Origin: Syntrophaceae bacterium
GTDB taxonomy: Bacteria; Desulfobacterota; Syntrophia; Syntrophales; Smithellaceae
DNA: 33,886 nt
Direction: 5' to 3'
Assembly (NCBI GenBank): GCA_003142535.1
Contig: PLMQ01000017.1
Coordinates: forward strand, 1,023 to 34,908
The notes under the pieces were generated by a model. The model was not told the origin of the DNA and did no database searches. It was given only the letters and a program-made list of their open reading frames with translations. Shown one piece after another: positions 1 to 7,892 of the stretch. Position numbers and translations under genes: made by a program. Position 1 is the first letter of the stretch. Every line of letters starts with the position of its first letter.

Positions 1-477
1 CAAGGCTCTCTCCAGGGTAATATGAACAAGGTCATCAGGATTGAATGTCATGTAACAGAGATCGGAGTGTTCTTTCAGGGTTGCCAATTCCGCCGTTTTC
101 TTCTCTAGGTGGAGGAACTTGTTCTTCAGCTCATCCTCAAGAACCCGAAAGGATTGAATTATATTTCCAAGTTCATCTGTAGACGCGATCAGGGGTTGTC
201 GGGCAGTTTCTTCCTCAACGCTTTTAGTCATGCTGGTAGATATCGCGCGGATGTTATCGAACAATTTGCGTAGCAATCTGAAACCGAAGAAAAAAAAGCT
301 TAACAAAACGAGAAAGAAAAAGGGGATATATTGGTCGCTTAAAAATTTATATTTAACGGCAAAAAAGAGAAACCCCGCAACCGGCAAGATAAAAAACAAA
401 GCAAAGGCGACGGAAAGCTTGTAATAAAGATCCTTATTTACGAGGGAGAACTTGCCAAGCAGTGCCTTAAAATGCAT
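1..477 (-). CDS. Membrane sensor protein, N-terminal part (runs off the window)
   Basis: This open frame has no stop inside the window, so only the first 159 residues are visible. It starts with ATG at 477, seven bases after a GGAGG on the minus strand. Two hydrophobic segments occupy about residues 18-37 and 45-62. They are followed by a HAMP-like helix ending in DELGNIIQSF (about residues 95-104) and a coiled coil. The visible end reads like the start of a GAF or similar input domain (FNPDDLVHITLERAL). The likely product is a membrane-bound histidine kinase, diguanylate cyclase or related sensor; the output domain lies to the left of the window. The membrane topology and HAMP-like region are seen; the class of output is unknown. 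Confidence 0.7.
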   Translation of the reverse strand, partial: MHFKALLGKFSLVNKDLYYKLSVAFALFFILPVAGFLFFAVKYKFLSDQYIPFFFLVLLSFFFFGFRLLRKLFDNIRAISTSMTKSVEEETARQPLIASTDELGNIIQSFRVLEDELKNKFLHLEKKTAELATLKEHSDLCYMTFNPDDLVHITLERAL

Positions 478-610
478 GAACGCCTCCGGGGGGAAACATA
501 GCCGGTAATATTGTTTGCAACGGGGTGACATGTCTTCATACCGGATGTTTCATTATTAATATTTTAATAACATAAGAGCCGGGAAATTTCAATACGTAAG
601 GACACCAAAT

Positions 611-633
611 GAAATATAGACCACAAAATGTGG
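611..633 (-). promoter_or_regulatory. Upstream element shared with two other promoters
   Basis: Positions 611-632, read on the minus strand, match 25406-25427 at 21 of 22 bases. That second site lies directly before a -35 box. Here the core is a perfect inverted repeat, CCACA-AAA-TGTGG (621-633). It lies about 135 bp upstream of the sensor gene starting at 477 and points the same way. It may be an activator site or a repeat fragment. No convincing -35/-10 pair follows it here. Confidence 0.35.
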
Positions 634-757
634 GGTTTGGTGCCGATGTTTGTCGTCGGGCGTGAATTATGTTTATTACGAGTTGAAGTCTTGCATTTTC
701 TTCAAAGTGAACGGGTTGTGTAGTACAGGAAGAAATAAATTAACACATAAATGAGCG

Positions 758-1456
758 TTACTGCTCTTTTTCAAACTTCGATTTATCCGCGCCGCAGACG
801 GGGCAAACCCAGGAATCGGGGATATCTTCAAATCTGATGCCGGGAGCTATTCCGCCATCCGGATCGCCTTTGGCCGGGTCATAAACATAACCGCAAACGC
901 TGCAAACATAGGGTGCTGCGGGTGCTGCCTGTTCTGATTTGGCAGCCAGTTCTTCCTTCATATAAGTAGGAGCATTTTTCGGCGCCTTACCGCCTTTGAC
1001 TTTATGATAATAGGCATAAGTCATGGGTTCTTCCTGACTTAGAACATCGGCGTCAACAATGCGTCCGACAAAAATGGTATGCGTGCCGCAGTCCAGTTCG
1101 CTGATTAGTTCCGCTTCTAAGTAAGCGATTGCATAATCAAGAACTATGGGAACTTTGGTTGCCCCGATTTTTATTTTTACATTTTTTAGTTTGTCTATAT
1201 TGCGGCCGCACTTGAAGCCGAAGGTTCCGATAAAAGTCATGGGTGCGGCCTCAGCGAGAAAGGAAACCGCAAATTTATTGCTCAGTTTAATCAACTCATG
1301 GGTGTAGTTTTCTTTATTAATGCTGATAGCCACAGTTGCCGGCGCTGATGTTACCTGAAACATTGTATTGGCAATCTGGCCATTGAACTTGCCGTTCTGT
1401 CCTGCTGTTACCACATAAATACCGTAAGTTATTTTGTAGAAAGCCGCTTTGTTCAT
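758..1456 (-). CDS. Flavin reductase-rubredoxin fusion (high-molecular-weight rubredoxin)
   Basis: Residues 1 to about 165 form an FMN-binding split-barrel flavin reductase-like domain. A short Ala-rich linker leads to a C-terminal rubredoxin (about 182-232) with both Cys pairs (C185/C188 and C218/C221) and the [12 protein letters not shown] and [10 protein letters not shown] motifs. In clostridia and related anaerobes such proteins carry electrons from NAD(P)H or other donors to flavodiiron oxygen or NO reductases. The start at 1456 follows GAGGAG. No flavodiiron gene is next to it, so the partner is not visible. It is probably a cytoplasmic, single-gene unit separated from neighbours by long intergenic regions. 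Assignment to the family is secure; the physiological partner is inferred. Confidence 0.92.
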   Translation of the reverse strand: MNKAAFYKITYGIYVVTAGQNGKFNGQIANTMFQVTSAPATVAISINKENYTHELIKLSNKFAVSFLAEAAPMTFIGTFGFKCGRNIDKLKNVKIKIGATKVPIVLDYAIAYLEAELISELDCGTHTIFVGRIVDADVLSQEEPMTYAYYHKVKGGKAPKNAPTYMKEELAAKSEQAAPAAPYVCSVCGYVYDPAKGDPDGGIAPGIRFEDIPDSWVCPVCGADKSKFEKEQ

Positions 1457-1538
1457 TGTTTGCTCCTCTTTGGGGAAAGTTGTTTTATGACACTGCCTTA
1501 TAACGTAAAATTATTTTCAGTGCCATGTAAATTTGTTT

Positions 1539-1779
1539 GTGAAACTCCAATTCCGAAAGTGAAGCGTATAACCTAATAACCTAACCACCTGATTGCCTAA
1601 AGGTGACAAGAGGTGGCAAGAGGTCACAAGTCGAAATTGGTAAGTTGTAATGAGACCCAAACTTCAGAAACAAAGTGCGTAACCTTAAGGTCACAAGCTG
1701 AAGTTAGCTGGTCGAATTATTCCGCAAAGCAGAGGGTAAGAACACCAAAAACTGGTTTTGGTGTTCTTACCCGTGATTG
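1539..1779 (+). repeat. Dispersed repeat family A, copy 1 (multi-hairpin element)
   Basis: It begins GTGAAACTCC and ends ACCCGTGATT, like the copies at 2724, 18687 and 33839. It contains an AACTTCAG/CTGAAGTT hairpin (arms near 1660-1667 and 1698-1705) and a perfect 17-bp stem with a 5-nt loop (1734-1750 pairing with 1756-1772). The middle carries extra short AACCTAA and AGGTCACAAG-type units compared with the other copies. It fills most of the 628-bp gap between the rubredoxin and the fabA-like gene. Confidence 0.8.
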
Positions 1780-1885
1780 AGGGGGAATTAAAACAACAGG
1801 TGGCTCACATATCCAGCTCATAGTGCATTTTTATTGCCTCCATTACTCTATGCAACTTAATGCTACTTCCATTTTTGTTTTTAAT

Positions 1886-1912
1886 TTGACAAATGAGTAT
1901 TTCTCTTATAGT
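1886..1912 (+). promoter_or_regulatory. Candidate promoter for the lipid cluster
   Basis: TTGACA (1886-1891) and TATAGT (1907-1912) are separated by 15 bp, which is shorter than the ideal 17. The pair lies about 170 bp before the fabA-like start. The TTGACA and the GAGT...TTATAGTT segment resemble the stronger promoters at 25429 and 26781. The short spacing keeps confidence low. Confidence 0.35.
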
Positions 1913-2084
1913 TAATCCGATTAGAAGTGAATTCCGATCATCAAAAGCTCATAATTGCGGCCAGGGTCGGAGCCCGGGCTTTCAAGACAGAACTGGAATA
2001 ATCTTCAACCCGGGGATTATTATCTTTAATCTCATTTTGATTTAACACTCAGCCTGGGTATTAAAAAAGGAAAGAGAAAAAATA

Positions 2085-2678
2085 ATGATAAAATATCAAG
2101 AATTTTTATCACGGGATCATTTTAATTTTGAGGAAATTCTGGCAGCATCTTACGGGACTTTGATATCGGATCCGCCGCCACACTTAGATGGCCGGCTGCC
2201 GACACCACCTTTCCTGATGGTCGACAGGATATTGAAAGTGGAAAGCGATGGCAAACATGGAAGAATCATTGCGGAACAAGATATCCGTATGGATGCCTGG
2301 TATTTTCAGTGTCATTTCATTGGAGATCCCGTGCAGCCAGGTTGCCTCTGTGTTGATGCTGTCTGGCAGCTGTTAGGCTTCTATTGTCTCTGGCGCGGTG
2401 CTTTGGGTTATGGCCGGGCTCTGGGTTGCGGAGATATATCATTCAGCGGGCAGATCCGCCCTTTTAATAAATGTGTTAGATATGAAATTGCTGTCCGGCG
2501 TTATGCCCAATTGAAAGGTTCCGGTGCGGCAATAGTCGTCGGTGATGGCAAAGTCTTTGTGGATAATGAATTAATTGCCAGTGTTCAAGGTGCCAGAACG
2601 GGGATATTCAAGGGAATTGGATACACGGATTATCCCAATAGATCCCAAAATTCCATAGGCGGGATAATGGCAAAGTAA
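2085..2678 (+). CDS. FabA-type beta-hydroxyacyl-ACP dehydratase
   Basis: The 197-residue protein aligns with FabA through its length. It has the signature CHFIGDPVQPGCL, with catalytic His77 and Asp91 at the same 14-residue spacing as E. coli FabA His70/Asp84, followed by WQLLGFY. It also retains GRALGCGDISFSGQ. FabA-family enzymes dehydrate 3-hydroxyacyl-ACP, and some isomerise the double bond. It is longer than E. coli FabA (172), with about 10 extra residues at each end. The start follows GGAAAGAGAA. It is the first gene of a plus-strand lipid cluster, so a pathway-specific dehydratase is more likely than the housekeeping FabA. It is separated from the next gene by repeat A2. Confidence 0.9.
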   Translation: MIKYQEFLSRDHFNFEEILAASYGTLISDPPPHLDGRLPTPPFLMVDRILKVESDGKHGRIIAEQDIRMDAWYFQCHFIGDPVQPGCLCVDAVWQLLGFYCLWRGALGYGRALGCGDISFSGQIRPFNKCVRYEIAVRRYAQLKGSGAAIVVGDGKVFVDNELIASVQGARTGIFKGIGYTDYPNRSQNSIGGIMAK

Positions 2679-2723
2679 TATATACCTGCAATTTTTAATT
2701 TCCGGCGGTTGGCAATTTTATTA

Positions 2724-2895
2724 GTGAAACTCCAATTCCGTAACCAAAGCGCAGTGGAATTGGTAAGTTGAATTAATCCCGCGTGCGAAGCTTAGCGGGG
2801 CAATATAATTATCCCGCGAAGCGGAGGGTGTAATAAACTGCAGCGAGCTTAGGAATCCGTTTCCAAAGTTTGCCTTGGGGTTTACACCCGTGATT
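2724..2895 (+). repeat. Dispersed repeat family A, copy 2
   Basis: This shorter copy has the same ends as copy 1 (GTGAAACTCC and CCCGTGATT). The first hairpin is CCAATTCC/GGAATTGG. The last stem is GGGTGTAA (2826-2833) with TTACACCC (2882-2889), so its arm sequence differs from the other copies yet remains self-complementary. It occupies much of the 337-bp gap between the fabA-like gene and the small membrane protein gene. Confidence 0.78.
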
Positions 2896-3015
2896 ATCTT
2901 CAACAGCTTTTATAATTATAGACCAAATTTACATTATATAGATTTTTCTTGAAATTATATTCTACTTGAAGCTACTATCGCACACTTTTTAAATTCGATT
3001 GTTTGCGGGGATTTT

Positions 3016-3381
3016 TTGAGTATCGTAAAAAAAATAGCATTGTATTTTGCCCGTAAAGAATTCTGCCGGAAGGCAATTGCTGAACAAGCGGGCCTCAGCA
3101 TCTTTAAAAGGAAACCTTCTTTTAGAATAACTATCGGACTGGTTTTGATTGCCTTTAGTTATGTTATCGGTTTGCCGACAGCAATTATTTTGAGTATAAT
3201 TGTTGCAGCGCACAGTGATGCCATTACAGCCACCATTGCTGCTTCGCTTCTTTATGGTATTTCCTGGCTGATTTTTATGGTGGCCATGTATTTAGCGGGA
3301 CCTGAATATGGGAAGGCTTTAAGCCGCTGGGCTGTGCGGGTTATTCTGGAAAAAATTCTCAAGGACGAGGAGAAAACATAA
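3016..3381 (+). CDS. Small membrane protein of unknown function
   Basis: This is a 121-residue protein beginning with TTG after GCGGGG; no better ATG start is available upstream. The N-terminal 35 residues are basic. Two hydrophobic segments follow, at about residues 38-64 and 70-95, and the tail is charged and helical (about 96-121). I do not recognise the family. It lies between the FabA-like dehydratase and the first acyl carrier protein on the same strand, with 89 bp to the ACP start, so it is probably part of the lipid cluster. A role in membrane anchoring or handling of the lipid product is possible but unproven. Confidence 0.65.
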   Translation: MSIVKKIALYFARKEFCRKAIAEQAGLSIFKRKPSFRITIGLVLIAFSYVIGLPTAIILSIIVAAHSDAITATIAASLLYGISWLIFMVAMYLAGPEYGKALSRWAVRVILEKILKDEEKT

Positions 3382-3470
3382 GCTTCTCTAAATACGAATA
3401 ATTTGGGAAGCAACAAGATAAAAGACTAAAAAGCTCTGGCGATTGCCAGATTAAAATTTTGAGGTGTTCA

Positions 3471-3743
3471 ATGAGTCAACTTAATGAGTTAGTAGATGAA
3501 TTAAAAGTGAAGATCATTCAAGCTCTGGGCTTAATGGATGTTAAGCCTGAAGACATTAAGGACGATGCCCAACTGGTAGGCGGGGATACAGGCATTGATT
3601 CCATTGATGTGCTGGAGCTGGTGATGATGATTGAAAAGGACTACGGTGTTAAAATTGAGAGTAAAGAGTTAGGAGCAAAGGTTTTCGCTTCGGTGCGGGC
3701 ATTGGCCGCCTACATTTTTGAAAACCGGCGGAAAAAGGCTTAA
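3471..3743 (+). CDS. Acyl carrier protein 1
   Basis: The 90-residue acidic four-helix protein contains GIDSIDVLELV, where Ser44 is the expected 4'-phosphopantetheine site. The chosen start is ATG at 3471, preceded by GAGGTG at 3461; a TTG 12 bases earlier would overlap that ribosome binding site. The protein would carry the growing acyl chain as a thioester between the cluster's condensing enzymes, dehydratases and radical SAM enzymes. The next gene begins 2 bp after the stop. The sequence differs clearly from the second ACP at 6487, so the two may serve different steps or partners. A phosphopantetheinyl transferase must come from elsewhere in the genome. Confidence 0.93.
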   Translation: MSQLNELVDELKVKIIQALGLMDVKPEDIKDDAQLVGGDTGIDSIDVLELVMMIEKDYGVKIESKELGAKVFASVRALAAYIFENRRKKA

Positions 3744-3745
3744 GC

Positions 3746-5149
3746 GTGAGCTTAAGCAAAGATAATAGCCTTACATCTCGCGTAAGTTTTGCCTCTGCTA
3801 TGAAAATATTGTTTATATCCGCAAATACTCTGAAGATGCCGTATCCTGTATATCCGGTGGGACTCGATTATGTGGCAGGTTCTCTTGATTCTCAATATCA
3901 GTCTAAAATTGTGGATTTAAATGAATTTGCCACACTTACCGAGCTGGAAGAAGTAATTGTGGAATTTACACCTGATTTTATCGGAATATCAATCAGAAAT
4001 ATTGATAATACAGATACAACAAACTGCCGCGCCTTTCTGGAAGAATACAAAAACCTGGTTCGCCAGATTAGAAAAAAATCAACGGCCAGGATAATTCTGG
4101 GTGGCAGCGGATTTACAATTTTTCCGATTGAATTTATGCAAGCGCTGGATGCGGATTACGGTATTGTCGGCGAAGGAGAAAGACTGCCATTGCTACTGCA
4201 GGCGTTGGAAAAGAAAACTGATGTACGAAACCTGCCGGGGGTTGTGGTAAAAGAAACAACCGATATTGTTTATGGGCCTTATGAATGTGAAACAAAAAGG
4301 AGCTTTAATCCCGATAGCTCTCATACCAAATTCTATCTATCCAAGGGAGGCATGCTCAATCTGCAAACTAAAAGGGGTTGCCCTTTTCATTGCGTTTATT
4401 GCACTTATCCGCACATTGAAGGCAGCAAAATGAGGTTTTTCCCGCCTCCGGAAATAGCCCAAAAAGCCCGCGAGTTGCAGGATGCCGGAGCCAAATATAT
4501 TTTTATTACCGATTCCGCGTTTAACGCCAGCTATGAACATAGCATTGATGTGGCCAAGGCATTTATCGACTCCGGTATTTCGATACCCTGGGGCGGTTTT
4601 TTTGCTCCCACCACACCGCCGCCGGACTATTTCCGGCTATTGGCCGATGCGGGCTTAAGCCATGTGGAATTTGGTACGGAATCATTATCAGATAAGATGC
4701 TGGCCAGCTTGCAAAAACCGTTTGTTGCAAAAAATGTTTTTACTGCCCATAGCATCGCTCTTCAGGCCGGCCTGAACATAGCCCATTATTTTCTTTTGGG
4801 TGGCCCCGAAGAAAACAGAAAGACTTTAAGTGAAACGTTAAATGGTGTCGATAAATTGGAAAAGTCTGTTTTTTTCTTTTTTTGCGGCATCCGTATTTAC
4901 CCTAATACAAAATTATACGAGGTTGCTCTGCGCGAAGGCCAGATTACGAAAGGTCAAAATCTTTTGCAGCCTGTTTTTTACAGGTCGCCGCACATAACAG
5001 CCCAGGATATTATACAAACAGTGGAAGAACACGCTGCCTCGCGTTTCAACTGGATAGTTGGTTCCGGAGAAAACAAGGCAACCCGAATTCTTCCTAAACT
5101 ATATGACCGGGGATTAACCGGCCCTCTTTGGGAGCACCTTATCCAATGA
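3746..5149 (+). CDS. B12-binding-domain radical SAM protein
   Basis: The N-terminal region (about residues 19-150) has the Rossmann-like B12-binding fold pattern, starting KILFISAN with YPVGLDYVAGSL. A radical SAM domain follows (about 205-400) with the CxxxCxxC cluster motif at C212, C216 and C219 (CPFHCVYC). Proteins of this BchE/HpnJ-like class methylate, cyclise or rearrange unactivated carbons. The substrate is probably an ACP- or lipid-bound chain, judged from the neighbours. The GTG at 3746, 2 bp after ACP1, has an AAAAGG before it; an ATG at 3800 (Met19) would also preserve the whole B12 domain. The stop overlaps the next start as ATGA. The reaction cannot be named from sequence. Confidence 0.88.
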   Translation: MSLSKDNSLTSRVSFASAMKILFISANTLKMPYPVYPVGLDYVAGSLDSQYQSKIVDLNEFATLTELEEVIVEFTPDFIGISIRNIDNTDTTNCRAFLEEYKNLVRQIRKKSTARIILGGSGFTIFPIEFMQALDADYGIVGEGERLPLLLQALEKKTDVRNLPGVVVKETTDIVYGPYECETKRSFNPDSSHTKFYLSKGGMLNLQTKRGCPFHCVYCTYPHIEGSKMRFFPPPEIAQKARELQDAGAKYIFITDSAFNASYEHSIDVAKAFIDSGISIPWGGFFAPTTPPPDYFRLLADAGLSHVEFGTESLSDKMLASLQKPFVAKNVFTAHSIALQAGLNIAHYFLLGGPEENRKTLSETLNGVDKLEKSVFFFFCGIRIYPNTKLYEVALREGQITKGQNLLQPVFYRSPHITAQDIIQTVEEHAASRFNWIVGSGENKATRILPKLYDRGLTGPLWEHLIQ

Positions 5150-5964
5150 GGACGAAGCAAAAGGTCATTTCTCCGGCTCAAGCCATGGGAATAATCCTCC
5201 TTTCTGCTGCTGTGCTCATCTTTTTTTTAAATCCCTTAATTGCTGCCGCCGTTGCCTTTTTCTATATTATCTTATGCATTGTCGCTTCCTTCTTTCCGGA
5301 AACTAATTTCTTCGGACCCGTTATCAGCCATGGTAATACCGGGGGAAAATGGGTTGCTCTAACCTTCGATGACGGCCCCTCAGTGCCGGTAACACGACAA
5401 ATTCTTGATTTACTGGATAAATATTCAATGAAGGCAACTTTCTTTGTTTCCGGCGTCAACGCCTCCCGTCATCCGGATATAATCAGAGAGATAATTGACC
5501 GCGGTCATTCTATCGGCAACCACTCATTTAACCATAATCCCTTTTTAATGTTGAAAAGTTATCGAACCATTTATTATGAAGTATCCGCTACGCAGGAAAT
5601 ATTGCAGAAATTAGGAGTAAAGACGCTGGCCTTTCGTCCGCCGGTGGGAATAGTTAATCCCAAGCTTGCCCCGATTCTGGATAAATTGGGGATGTATTGC
5701 GTAACTTTCAGCTGCCGGGCAGGCGATGCCGGTAATCGCTATGTAAAACATATCAGCCGGGAAATTCTGAAAAAAGTAAAGGCCGATGACATAATTTTGC
5801 TGCATGATATACCGCCGTCTGAAAAGGTTGATAGCGGAATCTTATTAGCGGAAATAGAGGCTCTGCTTTCCGGCCTCATATTAAAAGGCATAGAGGTTGT
5901 GCCGCTTTCCATTTTAATCAATAGAGAAGTAACAATTGTCGAGAAAGTTAAAACTCAGCGATAA
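5146..5964 (+). CDS. Membrane-anchored polysaccharide deacetylase-fold (NodB) protein
   Basis: The start at 5146 gives an ATGA overlap with the radical SAM stop; a TTG 18 bases upstream is less likely. Two adjacent hydrophobic segments (about residues 13-30 and 32-50) anchor the protein. The NodB domain (about 69-260) shows TFDDGP (D75/D76), the metal-binding pair in NHSFNH (H126/H130), FRPP (R164) and LLHD (H220/D221), so the carbohydrate esterase family 4 catalytic set looks intact. Known members remove N- or O-acetyl groups from polysaccharides or glycolipids. Its tight coupling to acyl-chain genes suggests the final product may carry a sugar or amino-sugar head group, or that it hydrolyses another bond. 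That role is inference. Confidence 0.87.
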   Translation: MRTKQKVISPAQAMGIILLSAAVLIFFLNPLIAAAVAFFYIILCIVASFFPETNFFGPVISHGNTGGKWVALTFDDGPSVPVTRQILDLLDKYSMKATFFVSGVNASRHPDIIREIIDRGHSIGNHSFNHNPFLMLKSYRTIYYEVSATQEILQKLGVKTLAFRPPVGIVNPKLAPILDKLGMYCVTFSCRAGDAGNRYVKHISREILKKVKADDIILLHDIPPSEKVDSGILLAEIEALLSGLILKGIEVVPLSILINREVTIVEKVKTQR

Positions 5965-6008
5965 AAATTGTAAAGAACGAAATTAATCATTGACCTTATA
6001 AAAATATT

Positions 6009-6037
6009 TTGATTGAAAAAACAATCGGTGATATAGA
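6009..6037 (+). promoter_or_regulatory. Weak internal promoter candidate
   Basis: The 127-bp gap before the FabZ-like gene is the largest spacing between 3471 and 12755. It holds TTGATT (6009-6014) and TATAGA (6032-6037) with a 17-bp spacer. Both boxes match consensus at four of six positions. It could start a second transcript for the downstream half of the cluster. Confidence 0.3.
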
Positions 6038-6091
6038 TATTTATTGTTTTATAAAGACCCGAATATCAGCTGAAGGTGAAAAAGGAAGATT

Positions 6092-6472
6092 GTGAAAGAT
6101 CAATGGCATTTGCTCAGAGAGGTTAAAGCGGTAGAGCCCAATAAAATCGAGGCCTTAGCTCACGTGCCGGAGGATTCGCCCTGGTTTTTAGGGCACTTTC
6201 CCGGCGAGCCGATTCTTCCGGGGGTGGCAATAGTCCATATTGCTGAGCAGGCAATTATCAAAGATGCGGAAGGTCGGGGAGAGGAAATACATCTGGATGG
6301 ATTGAAAAGAGTGCGGTTTACCCAGCCGGTACGTCCCGGAGAAGTTTTGTCAATCAATATCAACAGAGACGAAGCAGGCGAAAAAGCTTTATATGCATTC
6401 AAGGTGTCCAGTAAAGAAAATATTGTTTGCAGCGGGTTAATCGTTGCCGGTATAAAAAAGATTAAGGAATAA
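6092..6472 (+). CDS. FabZ/hot-dog-fold protein with altered active site
   Basis: The 126-residue protein carries the FabZ-like segment GHFPGEPILPGVAIVHIAEQA (shown in parts: GHFPGEP, ILPGV). His35 matches the catalytic His. The residue 14 positions later, Glu in FabZ and Asp in FabA-like enzymes, is His49; Glu52 is close by. It may therefore be a modified dehydratase, an isomerase or a structural or accessory hot-dog protein. The GTG start follows GGAAG; no ATG is available near it. It is shorter than FabZ (about 150 residues). ACP2 starts 14 bp after its stop. The family is clear; the activity is uncertain because of the substituted residue. Confidence 0.85.
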   Translation: MKDQWHLLREVKAVEPNKIEALAHVPEDSPWFLGHFPGEPILPGVAIVHIAEQAIIKDAEGRGEEIHLDGLKRVRFTQPVRPGEVLSININRDEAGEKALYAFKVSSKENIVCSGLIVAGIKKIKE

Positions 6473-6486
6473 AGAAGGAGGTATTG

Positions 6487-6759
6487 ATGCCTGAAAGCAA
6501 TGATATCAAGGGCATTATTAAGCGGGTGAGCGAGATCATTATTGAAGAGCTCAAACTGGAAGATATTACGGTGGCGACATTCAATCCGGATTTGGATCTG
6601 ATCGATGAGTTGGGTATTGATAGTATGGATCTGGCGACCATAGCCCTGGTTTTGCAGGATGAATACAAGATAGTTATTGATGAAGACGATTACCCGAAAT
6701 TAAAGACAGTTCGCCTGATCGCCGAATATATTCAGGGGAAAAAAACCGAAAAGAATTAG
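6487..6759 (+). CDS. Acyl carrier protein 2
   Basis: This 90-residue ACP has DELGIDSMDLATI, with Ser46 as the phosphopantetheine attachment site. The ATG at 6487 follows AAGGAGG with ideal spacing; the TTG directly before it is not needed. The third-helix region EDDYPKLKTVRLIAEYI is typical of chain-building ACPs. It sits between the FabZ-like protein and two paralogous radical SAM enzymes, which suggests that those enzymes act on chains attached to this carrier, while ACP1 is paired with the B12 radical SAM enzyme. This pairing is drawn from gene order only. Confidence 0.93.
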   Translation: MPESNDIKGIIKRVSEIIIEELKLEDITVATFNPDLDLIDELGIDSMDLATIALVLQDEYKIVIDEDDYPKLKTVRLIAEYIQGKKTEKN

Positions 6760-6778
6760 TTGCTGAAAATAATTGTCC

Positions 6779-7873
6779 ATGACCATTAACGATAAATTAT
6801 CTCCGAAAAAAGCCAAACCAAAATTTTCTGAACTCTTGTCCCATCCGGAAGTTAAAGAAAGATGGGAAAAGGTGCGGCAATATTTTTTTCTGCGGGAATC
6901 GACCTATGATATGAGCAACCGCTGTAACCTTCGTTGTGACGGCTGTTATTATTATGAAGGCGATAAGCAGTTTGCCGTAGAAAACGGTGAGGCGGATGCC
7001 TGGCGCAAATTGATGCGGGAAGAAAAAGCGCGCGGTATAACATATGTTGTTCTGGCCGGAGCAGAGCCTTCTTTAGTTCCGGAGCTTTTAGATGTTTGTT
7101 ATCAGGAAATGCCGCTGGGAAGTATTGCCACCAATGGGTTCAAAAAAATTCCGGAATCTGTCGGCTATAAAATTCATATTTCCGTGTGGGGCAATGATGA
7201 AACGAGTTTGCGTGTCCGCAAAGCTAAAAAACTGCTGAAAAAGCAGATCGAGAATTACAGAAATGATCCCCGGGCGGTGTTTGTCTATACGTTTACGCGG
7301 GAAAATATTGACGAAGTATATGATGTTGTCCATGACCTGTTTGCTGAGGGCTGTAAGTTGACATTTAATGTTTTTTCATCGCCTGTTGGATACAAGGGCT
7401 TATTACGTCATAATGATGATTCCTTACAGCGTACGGAAAACGCAATGATTGATCTCGTTAAAAAATATCCGCAAAATGTTCTTTTTTCTGTTTACAATGC
7501 GGTGGCGCATACACACAAGAGTGGCCTGCATGATCTTTTCAGCTGCTCTTATCCCCGCCAGAACCGTTCGCAGGATATCGGGTTGGGAAGGTCTTTCCGT
7601 CAATACAGAACGGACTTGAACTGGGACAGATCTGCTGCCTGCTGTGTGCCTGATACAGACTGCGCGGATTGTCGGCACTATGCCGCAGGTTCGGCAGTTG
7701 TTACGGCGCGCCTTTACCGCCATGTAAACAATCTGGATACGTTTAAATCCTGGCTGGATTATGTGGACACATATCTGGCGGTCTGGGTGATGGGTTATGA
7801 AAAAGGAGAAAATCTTTGTACGGAGCCGGTCACCCCGCCGCCGGCTGCTTCAGCCCGGGCAAGCATGAAATAG
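6779..7873 (+). CDS. Radical SAM enzyme with C-terminal cysteine motif (paralogue 1)
   Basis: The radical SAM motif is CNLRCDGC (C49, C53, C56), preceded by YDMSNR, with a gly-rich GAEPSL segment (SAM-binding GGEP equivalent) about 45 residues later. Near residues 287-297 the protein has CCx5Cx2C, a plausible ligand set for an auxiliary Fe-S cluster as in SPASM/twitch proteins. The ATG at 6779 is chosen over a TTG at 6773; neither has a strong ribosome binding site, so coupling to the ACP2 stop 19 bp upstream is possible. The next gene, 19 bp downstream, is a paralogue with the same architecture. The C-terminal 30 residues are low-complexity and Pro/Ala-rich. The substrate is unknown. Confidence 0.87.
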   Translation: MTINDKLSPKKAKPKFSELLSHPEVKERWEKVRQYFFLRESTYDMSNRCNLRCDGCYYYEGDKQFAVENGEADAWRKLMREEKARGITYVVLAGAEPSLVPELLDVCYQEMPLGSIATNGFKKIPESVGYKIHISVWGNDETSLRVRKAKKLLKKQIENYRNDPRAVFVYTFTRENIDEVYDVVHDLFAEGCKLTFNVFSSPVGYKGLLRHNDDSLQRTENAMIDLVKKYPQNVLFSVYNAVAHTHKSGLHDLFSCSYPRQNRSQDIGLGRSFRQYRTDLNWDRSAACCVPDTDCADCRHYAAGSAVVTARLYRHVNNLDTFKSWLDYVDTYLAVWVMGYEKGENLCTEPVTPPPAASARASMK

Positions 7874-7892
7874 AATTAAAGGATAGTATTGA

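Noticed and set aside
230-424. Plus-strand Lys-rich frame of 64 codons
   Set aside because: It lies opposite the membrane-sensor gene, which has a good ribosome binding site and sensible protein features; the Lys-rich content is the mirror of Phe/Leu-rich membrane segments.
3459-3470. TTG start four codons before the ACP1 ATG
   Set aside because: Starting there would place the GAGGTG ribosome binding site inside the coding region.
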